Below are positions 1 to 9,757 of a DNA stretch of 64,000 nt, one piece after another. The notes under the pieces were generated by a model. It was given only the letters and a program-made list of their open reading frames with translations. It was not told the DNA's origin and did no database searches. A program made the translations under genes and the position numbers. Source of the stretch: Lumnitzera littorea (taxonomy: Eukaryota > Streptophyta > Magnoliopsida > Myrtales > Combretaceae); NCBI GenBank assembly GCA_024138015.1, contig JAMXBB010000012.1, positions 23,696,991 through 23,760,990 on the forward strand, given 5' to 3'. The stretch's first letter is position 1; each line of letters begins with the position of its first letter.

Positions 1-142
1 GCCCTCGATCACGCCTGTGATAAGTGGAAATAGAAGCTGACACGTTGTTCATTACGCCCGTGATTTGTGGAAACAAGAGTCGATACGCCATCGATCATAC
101 CCATGACAAGTGTAAGCAGCAACCAATACGCCCTCGAAGCAG
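1..142. repeat. Degenerate 43-bp tandem repeat (minisatellite), cut by window start
   Basis: Three successive 43-bp units can be laid under each other (1-43, 44-86, 87-129), and a fourth begins at 130. Each unit carries a variant of GCC-TCGATCA-ACGCC-GTGA, then -AAGTGTAA or -TTGTGGAAA, and ends in GA-AC or AATAC. Units differ at roughly a third of positions, so the array is old. The array probably continues to the left of the window. Confidence 0.7.
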
Positions 143-310
143 ATGGTTCATTCAAATAAATAAAATGATTAAGAATTAAGAAAAGAATTGAATTCAATTG
201 GAAGTTGAATGAAAAATAAACTAGAATCAAATCGGATTGATCCAAACATATGGATGAATCTAGGGTTTATAACACTGCTTGAATGCAAACCCGGAATTTG
301 ATGCAAAGAA

Positions 311-384
311 TGCAGGTGGACTCGAACCACCAACCCCCGACACCGTAACAGGCTCAATTACTCTACCAATTGAGCTATGGATCC
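311..384 (-). pseudogene. Decayed tRNA-like sequence (copy 1)
   Basis: On the minus strand the sequence opens with GGATCCATAGCTCAATTGG, a normal tRNA 5' half with a D-arm (GCTC/GAGT closing pairs and a GG in the loop). It ends with a T-arm GTGG-TTCGAGT-CCAC. The 3' acceptor strand no longer pairs with GGATCCA and no 5-bp anticodon stem can be drawn, so it should not be a working tRNA. It shares its first 26 bases almost exactly with the copy at 24671-24745, so both come from one family. It may be a tRNA pseudogene or the head of a SINE. Confidence 0.6.
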
Positions 385-2449
385 ATTAGTACATAATCCC
401 ATAATCCGAAATTATATAATCGACATAATCCATAGCATTTAAGCAATCCAGCATCTAAAGACCACATTAATTTTAATTATCTAGAATATCCAGACCGTAC
501 TTCCAACGTCATCTTTTATTATTATTATTTCTTTTTTTTTTTTTGGGGTAACGTATTTCCATCGTCAATACTAAAAATACTGGGAAAGCTTGGAATTGAT
601 TAAAATTTAGGATCCAACGGATAAATTTAAGGGTTACTTCCAAAATAATTTCTCAAAAATTAAGGTAAGTACAACGGCGTTAACTCAGTTTCACTTAAAC
701 TTCAATTTGCGAGAGGGGGAGAAAACCAGAAGCAAGTTGAAGCAGCATCATATATTTCTAAATAGAGCCCCTTCATCCTAAAAGATCGAGCTAGAAGATA
801 AAACCAGCCACGACTGTCAAGAGAATCATTATACCCTCTGCCAAAGGGCCTTTGGCCCAAACAAATGAAAAAGTATCCATTGCTTCTTTTTATGGAACTA
901 CTTGAATATGATGAAGGTTTGAGAATCAGGCAGAGCACCTGAAGACGATATTTCAAAATTCTAGTCATAAAAGTGGAGACAGGAATCAGAAATCAGATAC
1001 GATCGCCATACTTGCACACTAAAGACTGCATAAGTTGTGAAATCCAGAAGCCAAAACCATAGTGAAAGATATAAGATATGCATGCCACTTCCCGCACACT
1101 TCATGGCATTCCAGTACTAAGGTTGCTGCATTACTGAAGTTGAAAAATGTGTTGCAACACTGCCAATCCACACGACCATCATAACACCTGACAATTAACT
1201 CTTAAAACTGCACATTTCTTCCGCGTCTATTTAGATCATAAAAGATCCAATAGCTAATACATTGACATTACGGTATCGGTGAAGAATTTTCACAGGAATC
1301 AGCAAAAGGCTGAAAGGATCCATCATGTGAAAAATGAGATGCCTCCTGCCCAGGACAAGTTGAAGGCAAACAAGAACAAACTCCAATAGAGACTCTCTTA
1401 ATCCAGTAGAGCACTCTCAGACAAAAAGCTGCATGGAAGACGTACCAGCCATCAGCAGCACATCAGAGCCAACTTATAAAAGCAAAGTAAATACACTAGA
1501 GGTGATACAATAATGTATACAGAGGCATCAATATTTTCAATAGTCTGATAGAATACACATTTTGGTAGCGCTTCCAATAGGTAATATATATATTGGAAAG
1601 CTATATGCGGATTTGGTAACAAGCATCTGCTCTTTACTTATTAACACCACCACATATAATGATAATATCACATATCTAAGCACTCATTGCTCCGGCTGTC
1701 TTATATGACTGCAAGCTATTTTAAAACATAGATCCAAATGTTGACTTTCATTTGGGTGACTTGAAATATTGATAGGTTAATTGAACATAAGCCTAAAGCT
1801 TCATGACCTTTGGTGTATTTATTTTGTGAATAATTATGATGAAATGAATTAACATTTCACAAAATAGTTCAAATAAAGGTTTTATAATAGCTAATATATA
1901 AAATCATTTAAACCATTTTAAATATTGATCTCTTATTTAAACTTTTTGAAATATTAATCCTCAATGTGAATTTACTCTCAAACATTGATCTCTTTCTTTA
2001 TAATTCTCCCAATTTTAAAACAAAAGGGATTTAACCAATCAATTTCCATGATAAGGGTCTTGAGGACCTTCTATGAAAGTTTGAACTCAAGATGTAATTA
2101 TTTATGTAGACATTTAAAGAATGATTTTATGCAAGCCCTTTTTCAAGCGATTTCTCGAAACAAAACTCATTCTAACATGAGGTAGGAAGATTCTGCAATG
2201 AAACTCCCAGTAGAAAGATCTAATTACATGCATAAATATTTGCAACTTCCATAGACTTTTTGACACAAATGAGTATGATGATTAAATTTTTCCGTATAAG
2301 CTCTATTTGTAAATTTAGTGCAATTGAAGGACCTATAAATTTCTCCTATAAGTGCTATAACAATAGAGCACGAAAAGCTAACCATGAAATAGTAAAGCAA
2401 GCCATTATTAGTCTAAAATTTGATATTGTACATGAGAATCGAGAGATTT
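385..2449. other. No identifiable gene
   Basis: About 2 kb without a supportable coding region. The stretch 700-1560 has a more balanced base composition than its surroundings and reads like transcribed non-coding or UTR sequence. Its minus-strand open frame (702-968, 88 codons) resembles nothing I know. 1850-2450 is AT-rich and featureless. Confidence 0.4.
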
Positions 2450-2998
2450 GTTGTATTATTAGATTTAGGTATAATTGATTAAGATTCTTGCAAGTTTAGA
2501 GATAAATTATATGATCTTTCCATATCTTTAACATTATCTTTGAGAGAATTTTTTGTGCTTTAATGCGATCTTTGGTTATGTTATTGAGAAGAGATTTTAA
2601 TAGATAGATCTAAAGATTATGATTAATAGACTTAAGAAAGTTGTTAACTTTAATAGAAAATTCTCCTAATTAAGAAAAATAAGGAATGAATTAGATTATG
2701 TTTCGTGAAAGTTGCATGTGTAATTTTAGGGGAAGTAAGATCTAAGTATGGCATCAAATCTCGAGTCAAATTACAATTTGATTACTTTCTTATTTAGTTT
2801 CTTTAATTGAATCTTAATTAGTTGTTAGATTTATTAATTGCTACAAATTTAGTTAAATTATTTAAGTTTTTTGAATTCAATTTTGTTGGTTAGATAACAA
2901 AGATTTAGTTAGTATTACTAATCATAATGTTTGTGGGATGATATCCGTTCTTTGAACTATATTATTAAAACGATAGGTACCTTACCTATTATCATATG
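2450..2998 (+). mobile_element. Old LTR 3' end, related to the solo LTR at 6112-7363
   Basis: This stretch aligns along its length with about 6830-7363. It shares runs such as TTAGAT-TAGG-ATAATTG, AAGAAAG-T-TTAACTTTAAT, GGTTAGATAA-AAAG, ATATCCG-T and AAAAC-GATAGGTAC-CTT-CCT, and ends in TATCA. Because 7363 is the end of a TG...CA element, 2998 is read as an LTR 3' end in the plus direction. The 5' part of this LTR was not found. A gag-like relic follows immediately downstream, the position expected for an internal region. Confidence 0.5.
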
Positions 2999-3019
2999 GC
3001 TTAGCCAGGCAAAAAGGAT

Positions 3020-3420
3020 AATTAGAGAGGAGGGTCAAAGACTTGGAGAAAGAGGTCAATGATGTGAAGGAATCAATCACTACTTTGGAGACCAAGGAGG
3101 TTGTACAATCCATGGAAGAGGAGAAGTTAAAGAAGAAATTTTATGAAGATTTCTTTCGAGGTAAGGAGTGATTCAACGAATGTAAAGATATAATTGTGGA
3201 AACGAGTTAAGGCATTAGAGGTAGGGTAGTGGAAGTTTATTAAGATCTAGACTTAACCTTTTTGGACTTCCTTGATGGGCCTACTTACGCAAAGGAGTGT
3301 AGAGGCCGTATAAGCCGTAGCTCTAGCTTTTGATTCACTAGTAATAGAAGCCCCTAAGAACATTCCTTGTCCTCCTTCTCAACAATCTCTCCAAATGCTT
3401 GACTAAGGTTTAGGTTTCAG
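3020..3420 (+). pseudogene. Gag-like retrotransposon coding relic
   Basis: In one plus-strand frame from about 3032 the translation is a charged, coiled-coil-like segment (VKDLEKEV, then TLETKEVV, then MEEEKLKKKF) leading into GKE-FNECKDIIVETS, with a later LDLTFLDFLDGPTYA. This style occurs in the C-terminal gag-like part of plant Ty3/gypsy polyproteins and in proteins often annotated as putative plant transposon protein. At least four stop codons interrupt the frame, so it is a relic. Its place right after an LTR end supports a retroelement origin. The lineage is not certain. Confidence 0.4.
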
Positions 3421-5110
3421 ATGTCCTGCTTGCTATCCCGATAAATAGGCAGAGTGGGACTAATACTCTCCTATTGCCTGTATACCACCCTCTTCCCTAC
3501 CCCCACCCTACCTCCCCCCCCACCCCCCCACCCAACCCAACCTTCTCCTTCTAAAGCAACTTCCTAACTGGAGACTACAGATCAGCCCTCAGAACCTATG
3601 ATCGAAGCGTTGGACTTTTCAAAATGTGGCAGAGTTAGCTAATTAGAAGGAGGGTTGAGTAGAGGTTTTTTTTTTTTTTTTTTTTTTCCTTTTGGTCATA
3701 TCTTTTCCCTCCTTTTTATCTTTTCCTTTGGAAGAAACAAAATGTATATACTTTCTCAGGACGGTATTGTCAAGCTTTATTTTAGTTTTCCTTGATTTAT
3801 TTTATATTAAATCCAGCCTGCTTAATATACAATACTTGACGTTAAATTAAGGAAAAATATTTTTAAAAAAAAATGCTTAAAAATATTTTGAAAATAATTT
3901 ATGAGTCGCCAACTAGTAAAAGTGGGGAAAATAAGATTAGGATTTCTTGGGTGGAAAAAACCTTAATCAAGTCACTAATTTGCTAATTTTCTACAAAATA
4001 TTAATTTTTTAGAAAATAAACTAGAATACTAGAGTCGGCGGTTAACTTATTATGACAAAGTCATTATATAGGAATTGTAAAAACTAACTAATGAGTCTTG
4101 ATTTTTATTATTTTTCTAAAAAAATGTAAAAATGATAAAAAGATAGGAAATGCATGAAAATTTTTTTTATGATTTTTATTATGAATTTTCCTAGAAATTT
4201 TTTTTTTTTTTTTTTTTTATGGTTGCCATGAAGGTGCTTGCTTATTAGGATCAAACCAATATAGTTCTAATTTTTTTAAGAAAAATTTTAGTGAGTTGAT
4301 TACTTTTATTTTGAAAAAAAATAGCTAAATTTACATTTCTAGTGAGTTTGTTTTTTATTAAGAAAAATTCTAAAAAATCTAATTTTTATTGCCTAAATTT
4401 GAGAAAAAAAAAACCCTTAAAACCTAATTTTTGGAAAAGACCCCAAGTTAAGAACTTTTAACTTTATGAAAAACCAATTGAGTGATAGAAAACAAAAAAT
4501 TCCTTAAAAAAATGCCTAATTTATTAAAAGAAAAGAAAATTTAATTAAAAAATGCAATCTTATTTATCAAATCTTATAAGATATACAATCTAGATACAAT
4601 TCTTAACTGAAGATATGAATCTTGATTAAAAAAAAAAAGAAAAAGCAACTATACTTAAAAGATGCAATTTTCTAAAAAAAAAATGTAATTTTTCTAAAAA
4701 AACAATTTTTACTAAAAAATTCTAATTTTTATGAAAAGATGACAATACATAAATCTTAAAAAAATGCAAGAGATGCAATTTCTCTAATCAATGTAGTTTT
4801 TAACCAAAAACAAAAAAGATGTAATTTTTATCAAATATGCCAAAAAATTGTGATTCTTATGACAAACATGCAAAATACGTACAAAACTATTAACTAATGG
4901 AAAATAACACAAAGACAACAATAATAAAATAACTAAGTCTAAGACCAATATAAAGGTCAGATCATACCAAGGAGGGCATGGTGCATGAGTCAAGTCGACT
5001 AAGTCCATTGGTCGGATCTCCTTCATCCTCTTCCTCTTCTACGATTCTAACTTCGCACGAAAACTTCTATCCACTAAAATGAATAGGAAACTGCACTTTT
5101 ATGATAAAGT
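3421..5110. other. AT-rich non-coding stretch with homopolymer runs
   Basis: This contains a C-rich tract (3497-3530), poly-T runs (3666-3687, 4199-4218) and many short A/T repeats of the type AAAAAATGCAATTTTT. An AGTCGCCAA motif at about 3903 is followed by a purine-rich run. A similar motif (in reverse, GGTGGCGACTCT) occurs near 14570 and a related one (GAGTCACCAC) near 63525. This suggests the stretch is old LTR or UTR sequence of a Tat-type gypsy element. No gene is supportable. Confidence 0.35.
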
Positions 5111-5574
5111 TATTGACAAAACTTGGATTGGAAAAGCTCCTTGGGATTTGGTAGTTGTTTAGGTAGTTTTCAAGATTCGACGGTAGCGATAGATTTTGGT
5201 TATCATGGTTGGAATCAATTTTTGGTGATTAAAGGGTGGTTCCTAAGGTTTTTGAGGTCTAAGAACTCCTTGGTGGGGTTATTTTTTGACAGGAAGATCA
5301 TTTTGGTGGTGTTTGGAAGAGGTGCTTGCGTAGTGGCAAGGGTTTGGTTGGTGGTGGTGGTGTTAGGTTGGCCTTATTGGAAAGCTTGGTTGATGTGGAG
5401 TATGGTGGTGTAGTTATTTTTGCATGCCATGGAGTGTGAACAAGTAGGTAAGTTAAAGAGAGAATAGTGGCATTGGGTAGAGAGAGAAAGAGGGTGTTTG
5501 TGCGTGTATGGGGTTGTTTTCAAAGATCTAAAGGACTCTTTGATCCATTTTCGAGCTTATTTTTATAATTTGTT

Positions 5575-5820
5575 TGATGAAATTAGATTTGTAATTTTGT
5601 GTGTACGATGAACTGAATTAAGAGATGATAAGGTGTATAGGTTCCTAAAGCTATAGTAAGAGACGGAGGAAAAGAAGACGAGAGCTTTGTAGAAAAAATG
5701 AAGAATGCTTAACAAAATCAGTTAAGCTACCTAAAACTAAAAGCTTAACTCATTATTTATATACAATTGAAGTAGTAAATACTTACGTGTATAATTAAAT
5801 CAAACTAAGTCTTCACAATA
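5575..5820 (-). repeat. Copia 3' LTR
   Basis: This aligns with 17032-17288, sharing TGATGAAATTAGATTTGTA, ATAGGTTCCTAAAG-TATAGTA, AAGAAGACGAGAGCT-TGTAG, AAAAATGAAGAATGCTTAAC and AGCTAAGTCTTCA variants. On the minus strand it should start TG; this copy starts TATTGTGAAG, one base changed from the 5' copy (TGTTATGAAG). An 11-bp length difference lies near the middle. Confidence 0.88.
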
Positions 5821-5832
5821 TTCCCCCTCAAG
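5821..5832 (-). promoter_or_regulatory. Copia polypurine tract (PPT)
   Basis: The minus strand reads TTGAGGGGGAA directly before the 3' LTR. This is the standard position and composition of the primer for plus-strand DNA synthesis. Confidence 0.85.
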
Positions 5833-5879
5833 ATAGGAAGTATATATTAAGAGTTCTCATCTTTCCATTAAATTGATCG

Positions 5880-6111
5880 GTAAGAAGGCCTTTTGTGAAC
5901 AAATCAGCTAATTAAAACTTGGTGTTTACATGTATTGGTAAAATAACTCCTTGAACCACTTTGTCCCTAACAAAATGCAAATCCATTTCAAGATGCTTAG
6001 TTCTTTCATGAAAAACTGGGTTTTTAGCAATATGTAATGCGGATTGATTGTCACAAAACAACTGTACTATTAATGAAGATGATAGACCAAATTCTTGAAG
6101 TAAAGAAAGAA
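5880..6111 (-). pseudogene. Copia RNase H, C-terminal part
   Basis: The minus-strand translation carries FGLSSSLIVQLFCDNQSA, then IAKNPVFHERTKHLEMDLHF and VRDKVVQG, the hallmark C-terminal half of copia RNase H including the conserved DNQSA and H-RTKH-E-D motifs. The N-terminal half of the domain lies at 7364-7600, on the other side of a solo LTR. Joining at the duplicated ATTCT/TTCTT restores the reading CEIV-ILSLLQEFG, with one stop from TGG to TAG at the Trp codon. Confidence 0.85.
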
Positions 6112-7363
6112 TGATAACTCTGATTTTAAACATATTTCATATGGTGATTTTATAGTATTTTCCTCGCATTTTTTGTTTTTTTTAAAGAAATTGATACTTA
6201 ATTAAGTAAAATTTTGATTTCAAGGTTTGAACGCGTTCTTGGATCAAAGACGAAGAAAAGGAATCAAGTTTCACTCAATTCGGAGTTCAAACGAAGAAAT
6301 TATGAAGTTTTGAAGTTACACAGTTTGGGACATGACCATGTCTCAGGCTGTGTCCATGCAGGGAAATTGGCCAGGGGCAGAAAGTTACACGACCTGGGGA
6401 TACGGTTATGTCCTAGGTCATGTTTGGTAAAGAAAATGAAAACCTTTTAATACACTATAAAAAGACATATTAGGGTTTCATAAGACATATGAGACATTAG
6501 AGAAGAGAAGAGACTTGAGGAGAAGGAGAAGAAAAAGGCGAAAGCAACACTGACTTCAAGATCGGAGAGATTTTTCATCAATCAAAGGGGTTTTTCATGT
6601 TTTATTTTATGTTTTTGATAGAACTCGTTTTTAGATTCATTATGGTAGCTTAGAATTCGTGTATTTAGGATTATGGAACCTAGGGTTTCATATGACTCTT
6701 GGGTTGATTTAGAATTTTCAATAAAGTTTTTATCTTTGCTTGATTCAATTATGTCGTTTAATTGTTAAGAATATCAATATATGATATAATTAGAATATCA
6801 ATATATGATATTATGCATGATGATTGAGAAATTGCATGTGTAATTAGATCTAGGCATAATTGGAGAGAATTACATGTATACTTAGAGATAAGATATATGT
6901 TTCTTTCGGAAAGTTAATTATTTGTATGGGAATTCATTATACATTAATACAATTCTAAATTATATTACCAAGTGAAGAGATTCCGGTAAATAATTTAGAA
7001 TTAAGGTTAATATGCTTGAGAAAGGTATTAACTTTAATTGTGAATCCCTCCGGTCAAGAATAATAGAAATTGAATAGAATATATTTTAAGCAGTCACATG
7101 TTAAATACTAGGGGAAATAATTCCTAAATACGTTATTTGCATTCTTGAAGTTGTTCTTAATTTTATCGCTTTTTCAATTGCTTAATCAAGTCTTATAATT
7201 AGGTTAGTTTGTTAATTTTAATATTTTTAATTAATTCAAACTTTCATAATTTTCCGGTTAGATAATAAAGCTAAGGTTAATATTAGTACTCGAAGTCTCT
7301 GAGGGATCGACTTGGACTCATATCCGCTATATTAAAACTGATAGGTACACTTGCCTCATATCA
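6112..7363 (+). mobile_element. Solo LTR inserted in copia RNase H
   Basis: The 1252-bp segment starts TGATAACTCTG and ends CCTCATATCA (TG...CA). It is flanked by AAGAA (6107-6111) and GAGAA (7364-7368), a 5-bp duplication with one change. Removing it restores a continuous RNase H reading. It contains no pol genes. The text CACGACCTGGGGATACGG and similar (6380-6420) and the end GGGATCGACTTGGACTCATA with GATAGGTACACTTG are typical of long plant gypsy LTRs. The plus orientation is inferred from alignment with 2450-2998. A small open frame (6214-6450) is not taken as a gene. Confidence 0.8.
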
Positions 7364-7600
7364 GAGAATCTAAACAATTTCACAATTAGTACAAGTCAAG
7401 ACTTTATACTCTAACTCAACTGAATTTCTTGACACCGTTGTTTGTTTCTTTGATTTCCAACTAACAATTGAATCTCCAAGAAAAAGGCAAAAACCTGTAG
7501 TTAATCTTCGAGTGTCCAGGCAACCTCCCCAATCACTATCACTGTAACCTTTAAGTACCAGATCTGATTGTTGTAGGAAAAATAAACCTTGACCTGGTTA
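7364..7600 (-). pseudogene. Copia RNase H, N-terminal part
   Basis: The minus-strand translation gives GYSDSDWGGCLDTRRLTTGF, then CLFLGDSIVSWKSKKQTTVS and a degenerate S-VELEYKVL-CTNCEIV. These are the copia RNase H motifs D-DW-GC-D-R-ST-G, SWKSKKQ-TVS-SS-E-EY and A--CE. The region is contiguous with the reverse transcriptase upstream, with in-frame stops between them. Confidence 0.85.
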
Positions 7601-7603
7601 CTG

Positions 7604-8480
7604 CTTAATACATTGCGACACCCTCTCTAATGCAATTTGATGCAACTTCTTTGGATTGTCCACGAATTGGCTTAAGACATGCATTGCATATGCTACATCC
7701 AGCTTAGTAATAGAAAGATACAACAACTTTCCAACCACTTTTCTGCAAAAAAACCGCATCTACAGTAGGACTACTATCTTCTCTTGATAACCTATGATTA
7801 GCAACAATCGGTGTTGAAGTTGGCTTAGCTCCTAAAAAACTAGTTTTAGCTAACAACTCTAAGGCAAACTTCCTCTGACTTAAAACAAGACCTTTGTCTA
7901 ACTGAGCCAACTCAAGACTAATAAAGTATTTCAATTCCCCCAAATCTTTCACTTGGAACAAAGTATGAAGGAAATTCTTAAACTTTACAACATTCTCCAT
8001 CTTCTTACTAGCTATTGCTAGATCATCCACATATACTAAAACAACAACAAAATAATCTCTACTCCCATTAGTGAAAAGAGCATTATTAGAATAAGATTGT
8101 TTGAAACCATTAGCAACAAGACAAGTGGTAAGTTTTGCATTCAACTGTCATGAAGTTTGCTTTAACCCATGTAATGACTTATTTAGCTTGCAAACCATCC
8201 TATCCGTAGTACCACACTCCCCTTTAACCTCTAAGCTTGGTGGCAAATCCATATAAACTTCCTCAAACAAATCACCATTAAGAAAACCATTATGGACATC
8301 CATTTGGTGTATATGCAATGAAGAATAGCGATGGGGGAAAAAAATAATAAAAAAATAGTATGCTTAATAATTGGATTGAATGTCATATTATAATCAAAAC
8401 CCTCCTTTTGACTATACACCTTTGCCACTAGATGTGCTTTATATCTATCAATCAAACTATTGGCTTTGGTTTTCAACTTA
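7604..8480 (-). pseudogene. Copia reverse transcriptase
   Basis: Two open stretches (8231-8476 and 7704-8144) hold copia RT motifs. The first has KTKANSLIDRYKAHLVAK and QKEGFDYNMTFNPIIKHT (the usual K-RLVAKG--Q-EG-DY-ETF-PV-K variants). The second has the catalytic LVYVDDLAIAS (YVDD intact) and FQVKDLGELKYFISLELA, then ALELLAKTSFLGAKPTSTP. A frameshift lies between them at about 8150-8340, so no complete enzyme can be made. It sits between integrase and RNase H in the copia order. Confidence 0.9.
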
Positions 8481-8518
8481 AATGCCCACTTACAACAAAC
8501 TGTTTGCTATCTTGGAGG

Positions 8519-9296
8519 CTAGGGAACAACTGTCCAAGTATTATTATGTTTTAAAGTATCGAGTTCTTCATGCGTTGCTTTGTACCAACATTTAAATTTA
8601 ATAGCTTTATGATAGAAAGAAGGCTCAATGTGTTTGGAAAATTGAACAATAAACGCACGAAATGAAGGAGACAAGGATTTGTAAGACAAAACATGCTCAA
8701 GAGGATAAATAATAGAAGAACAAGAATGTTTATTAGCTAAGGCAAGACTAAGATTAGGATGATAGTGAAATAGATAAGATGGGATACGAGTAACATGAGT
8801 ACTACGACGAGGAACAAAAAGATTAGGTTGAGTATCAGCATGTGTATCAAGTGGTGTATCAGATGGTATATCAGAATGTGTGGCATGAGTATCAATATGA
8901 GTATCAGATTGTACATCATAATGTGTAGTATGTGTATCGGATGGTATATCAGGATGTGTACCACATGTAATAAGATTGAAATGTGTATTAGCATTTGAAC
9001 GAGAGAACAGGACATTAAATTGATGAAATAGATCATGAGCATAAGAGCTATGTTCTGTACAAAGGAAAGCAGAACATCTAGGTGTATAAGATGTGTATAA
9101 AGAGTACAACAAACGAAGCTTGAAAGGAAAAATATGTTCATAGAAGAAAACATCATACGAAACAAGACACTTCTTATTAATAAGATCAAAAAGCTTATAG
9201 CCTTTGACTCCAGGAGGATAACCAAGAAAAACACAAGGATAGGCTTTAGGATCAAATTTCTTGTAATTCCTATGTAAAGTAGAAGCAAAGCACAAA
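8519..9296 (-). pseudogene. Copia integrase C-terminus and linker to reverse transcriptase
   Basis: This 260-codon open stretch begins LCFASTLHRNYKKFDPKA, then YPCVFLGYPPGVKGYKLFDL, the classic end of copia integrase, and runs through a long linker to the RT start (WYKATHEELDTLKHNNTW). Between about 8800 and 8990 the linker has tandem codon repeats of the type DTH-THxDIPSD (see separate repeat). The frame upstream is cut at 9296/9297 by the nested element. Using the flanking ACAAA as duplication, the two sides join in frame as VFG-LCFAST. Confidence 0.88.
8815..8990 (-). repeat. In-frame minisatellite in the copia linker (Asp-Thr-His-rich)
   Basis: Short repeats of GTGTATCA-ATGGTATATCAG-ATGTGT on the plus strand encode, on the minus strand, DTHTTHYDVQSDTH, IDTHATHSDIPSDT and PLDTHADTQ. 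Unit length is about 36-48 bp with sub-repeats of 12 bp. The same bases give a spurious plus-strand open frame (8795-8998). Confidence 0.7.
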
Positions 9297-9757
9297 GAAT
9301 TATGTAGACACCTAATTTTTACCCAATTCATTTTTATTTTTATTCTTTTCTCTTTAGGCCCTAAATTTTAAAAAAAAAACACAAAAAATAGGAAATTAAA
9401 GAAAACCTAAGAAATTAAGAAATTTAGAAAAAATAAGAATTATAGAAAAATACAAAAAAAATTCAAAAATAAGAGAAAGCACAAAAAAAAAAAATTTAAG
9501 AAAAGTACAAAAAAATATGAAGTATAGAAAGAAACCCTAAAAAAAATAGAAAATAAAATTTAAAAATTTTAGAAAATTGAAAAATTACAAAAAAAAAATT
9601 AAAATAAAAGATTTTACAAAATGACTTTTTATTAAGGTAGATTTTTTATCGGGTCGTTGAATTTGAGATTAGATTTAAATCTAACTCAAGTTAACTAAAT
9701 CCATATATGTAATTTAGTTGCATATTTGGACAAGGTACAGGCTAATGGCCTAGTGGT

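Noticed and set aside
1..142. Direct repeats considered as a CRISPR array
   Set aside because: The units are contiguous with no unique spacers and are degenerate, in a plant genome. It is a minisatellite.
8795..8998. 67-codon plus-strand frame rich in Met, Arg and Ile
   Set aside because: It lies antisense to the Asp-Thr-His minisatellite and is a repeat shadow.
8737..9288. 183-codon hydrophobic minus-strand frame
   Set aside because: It is the +1 frame of the copia linker. The alternate frame carries the conserved integrase motifs, and the Leu/Ile-rich text is a by-product of the repeat.
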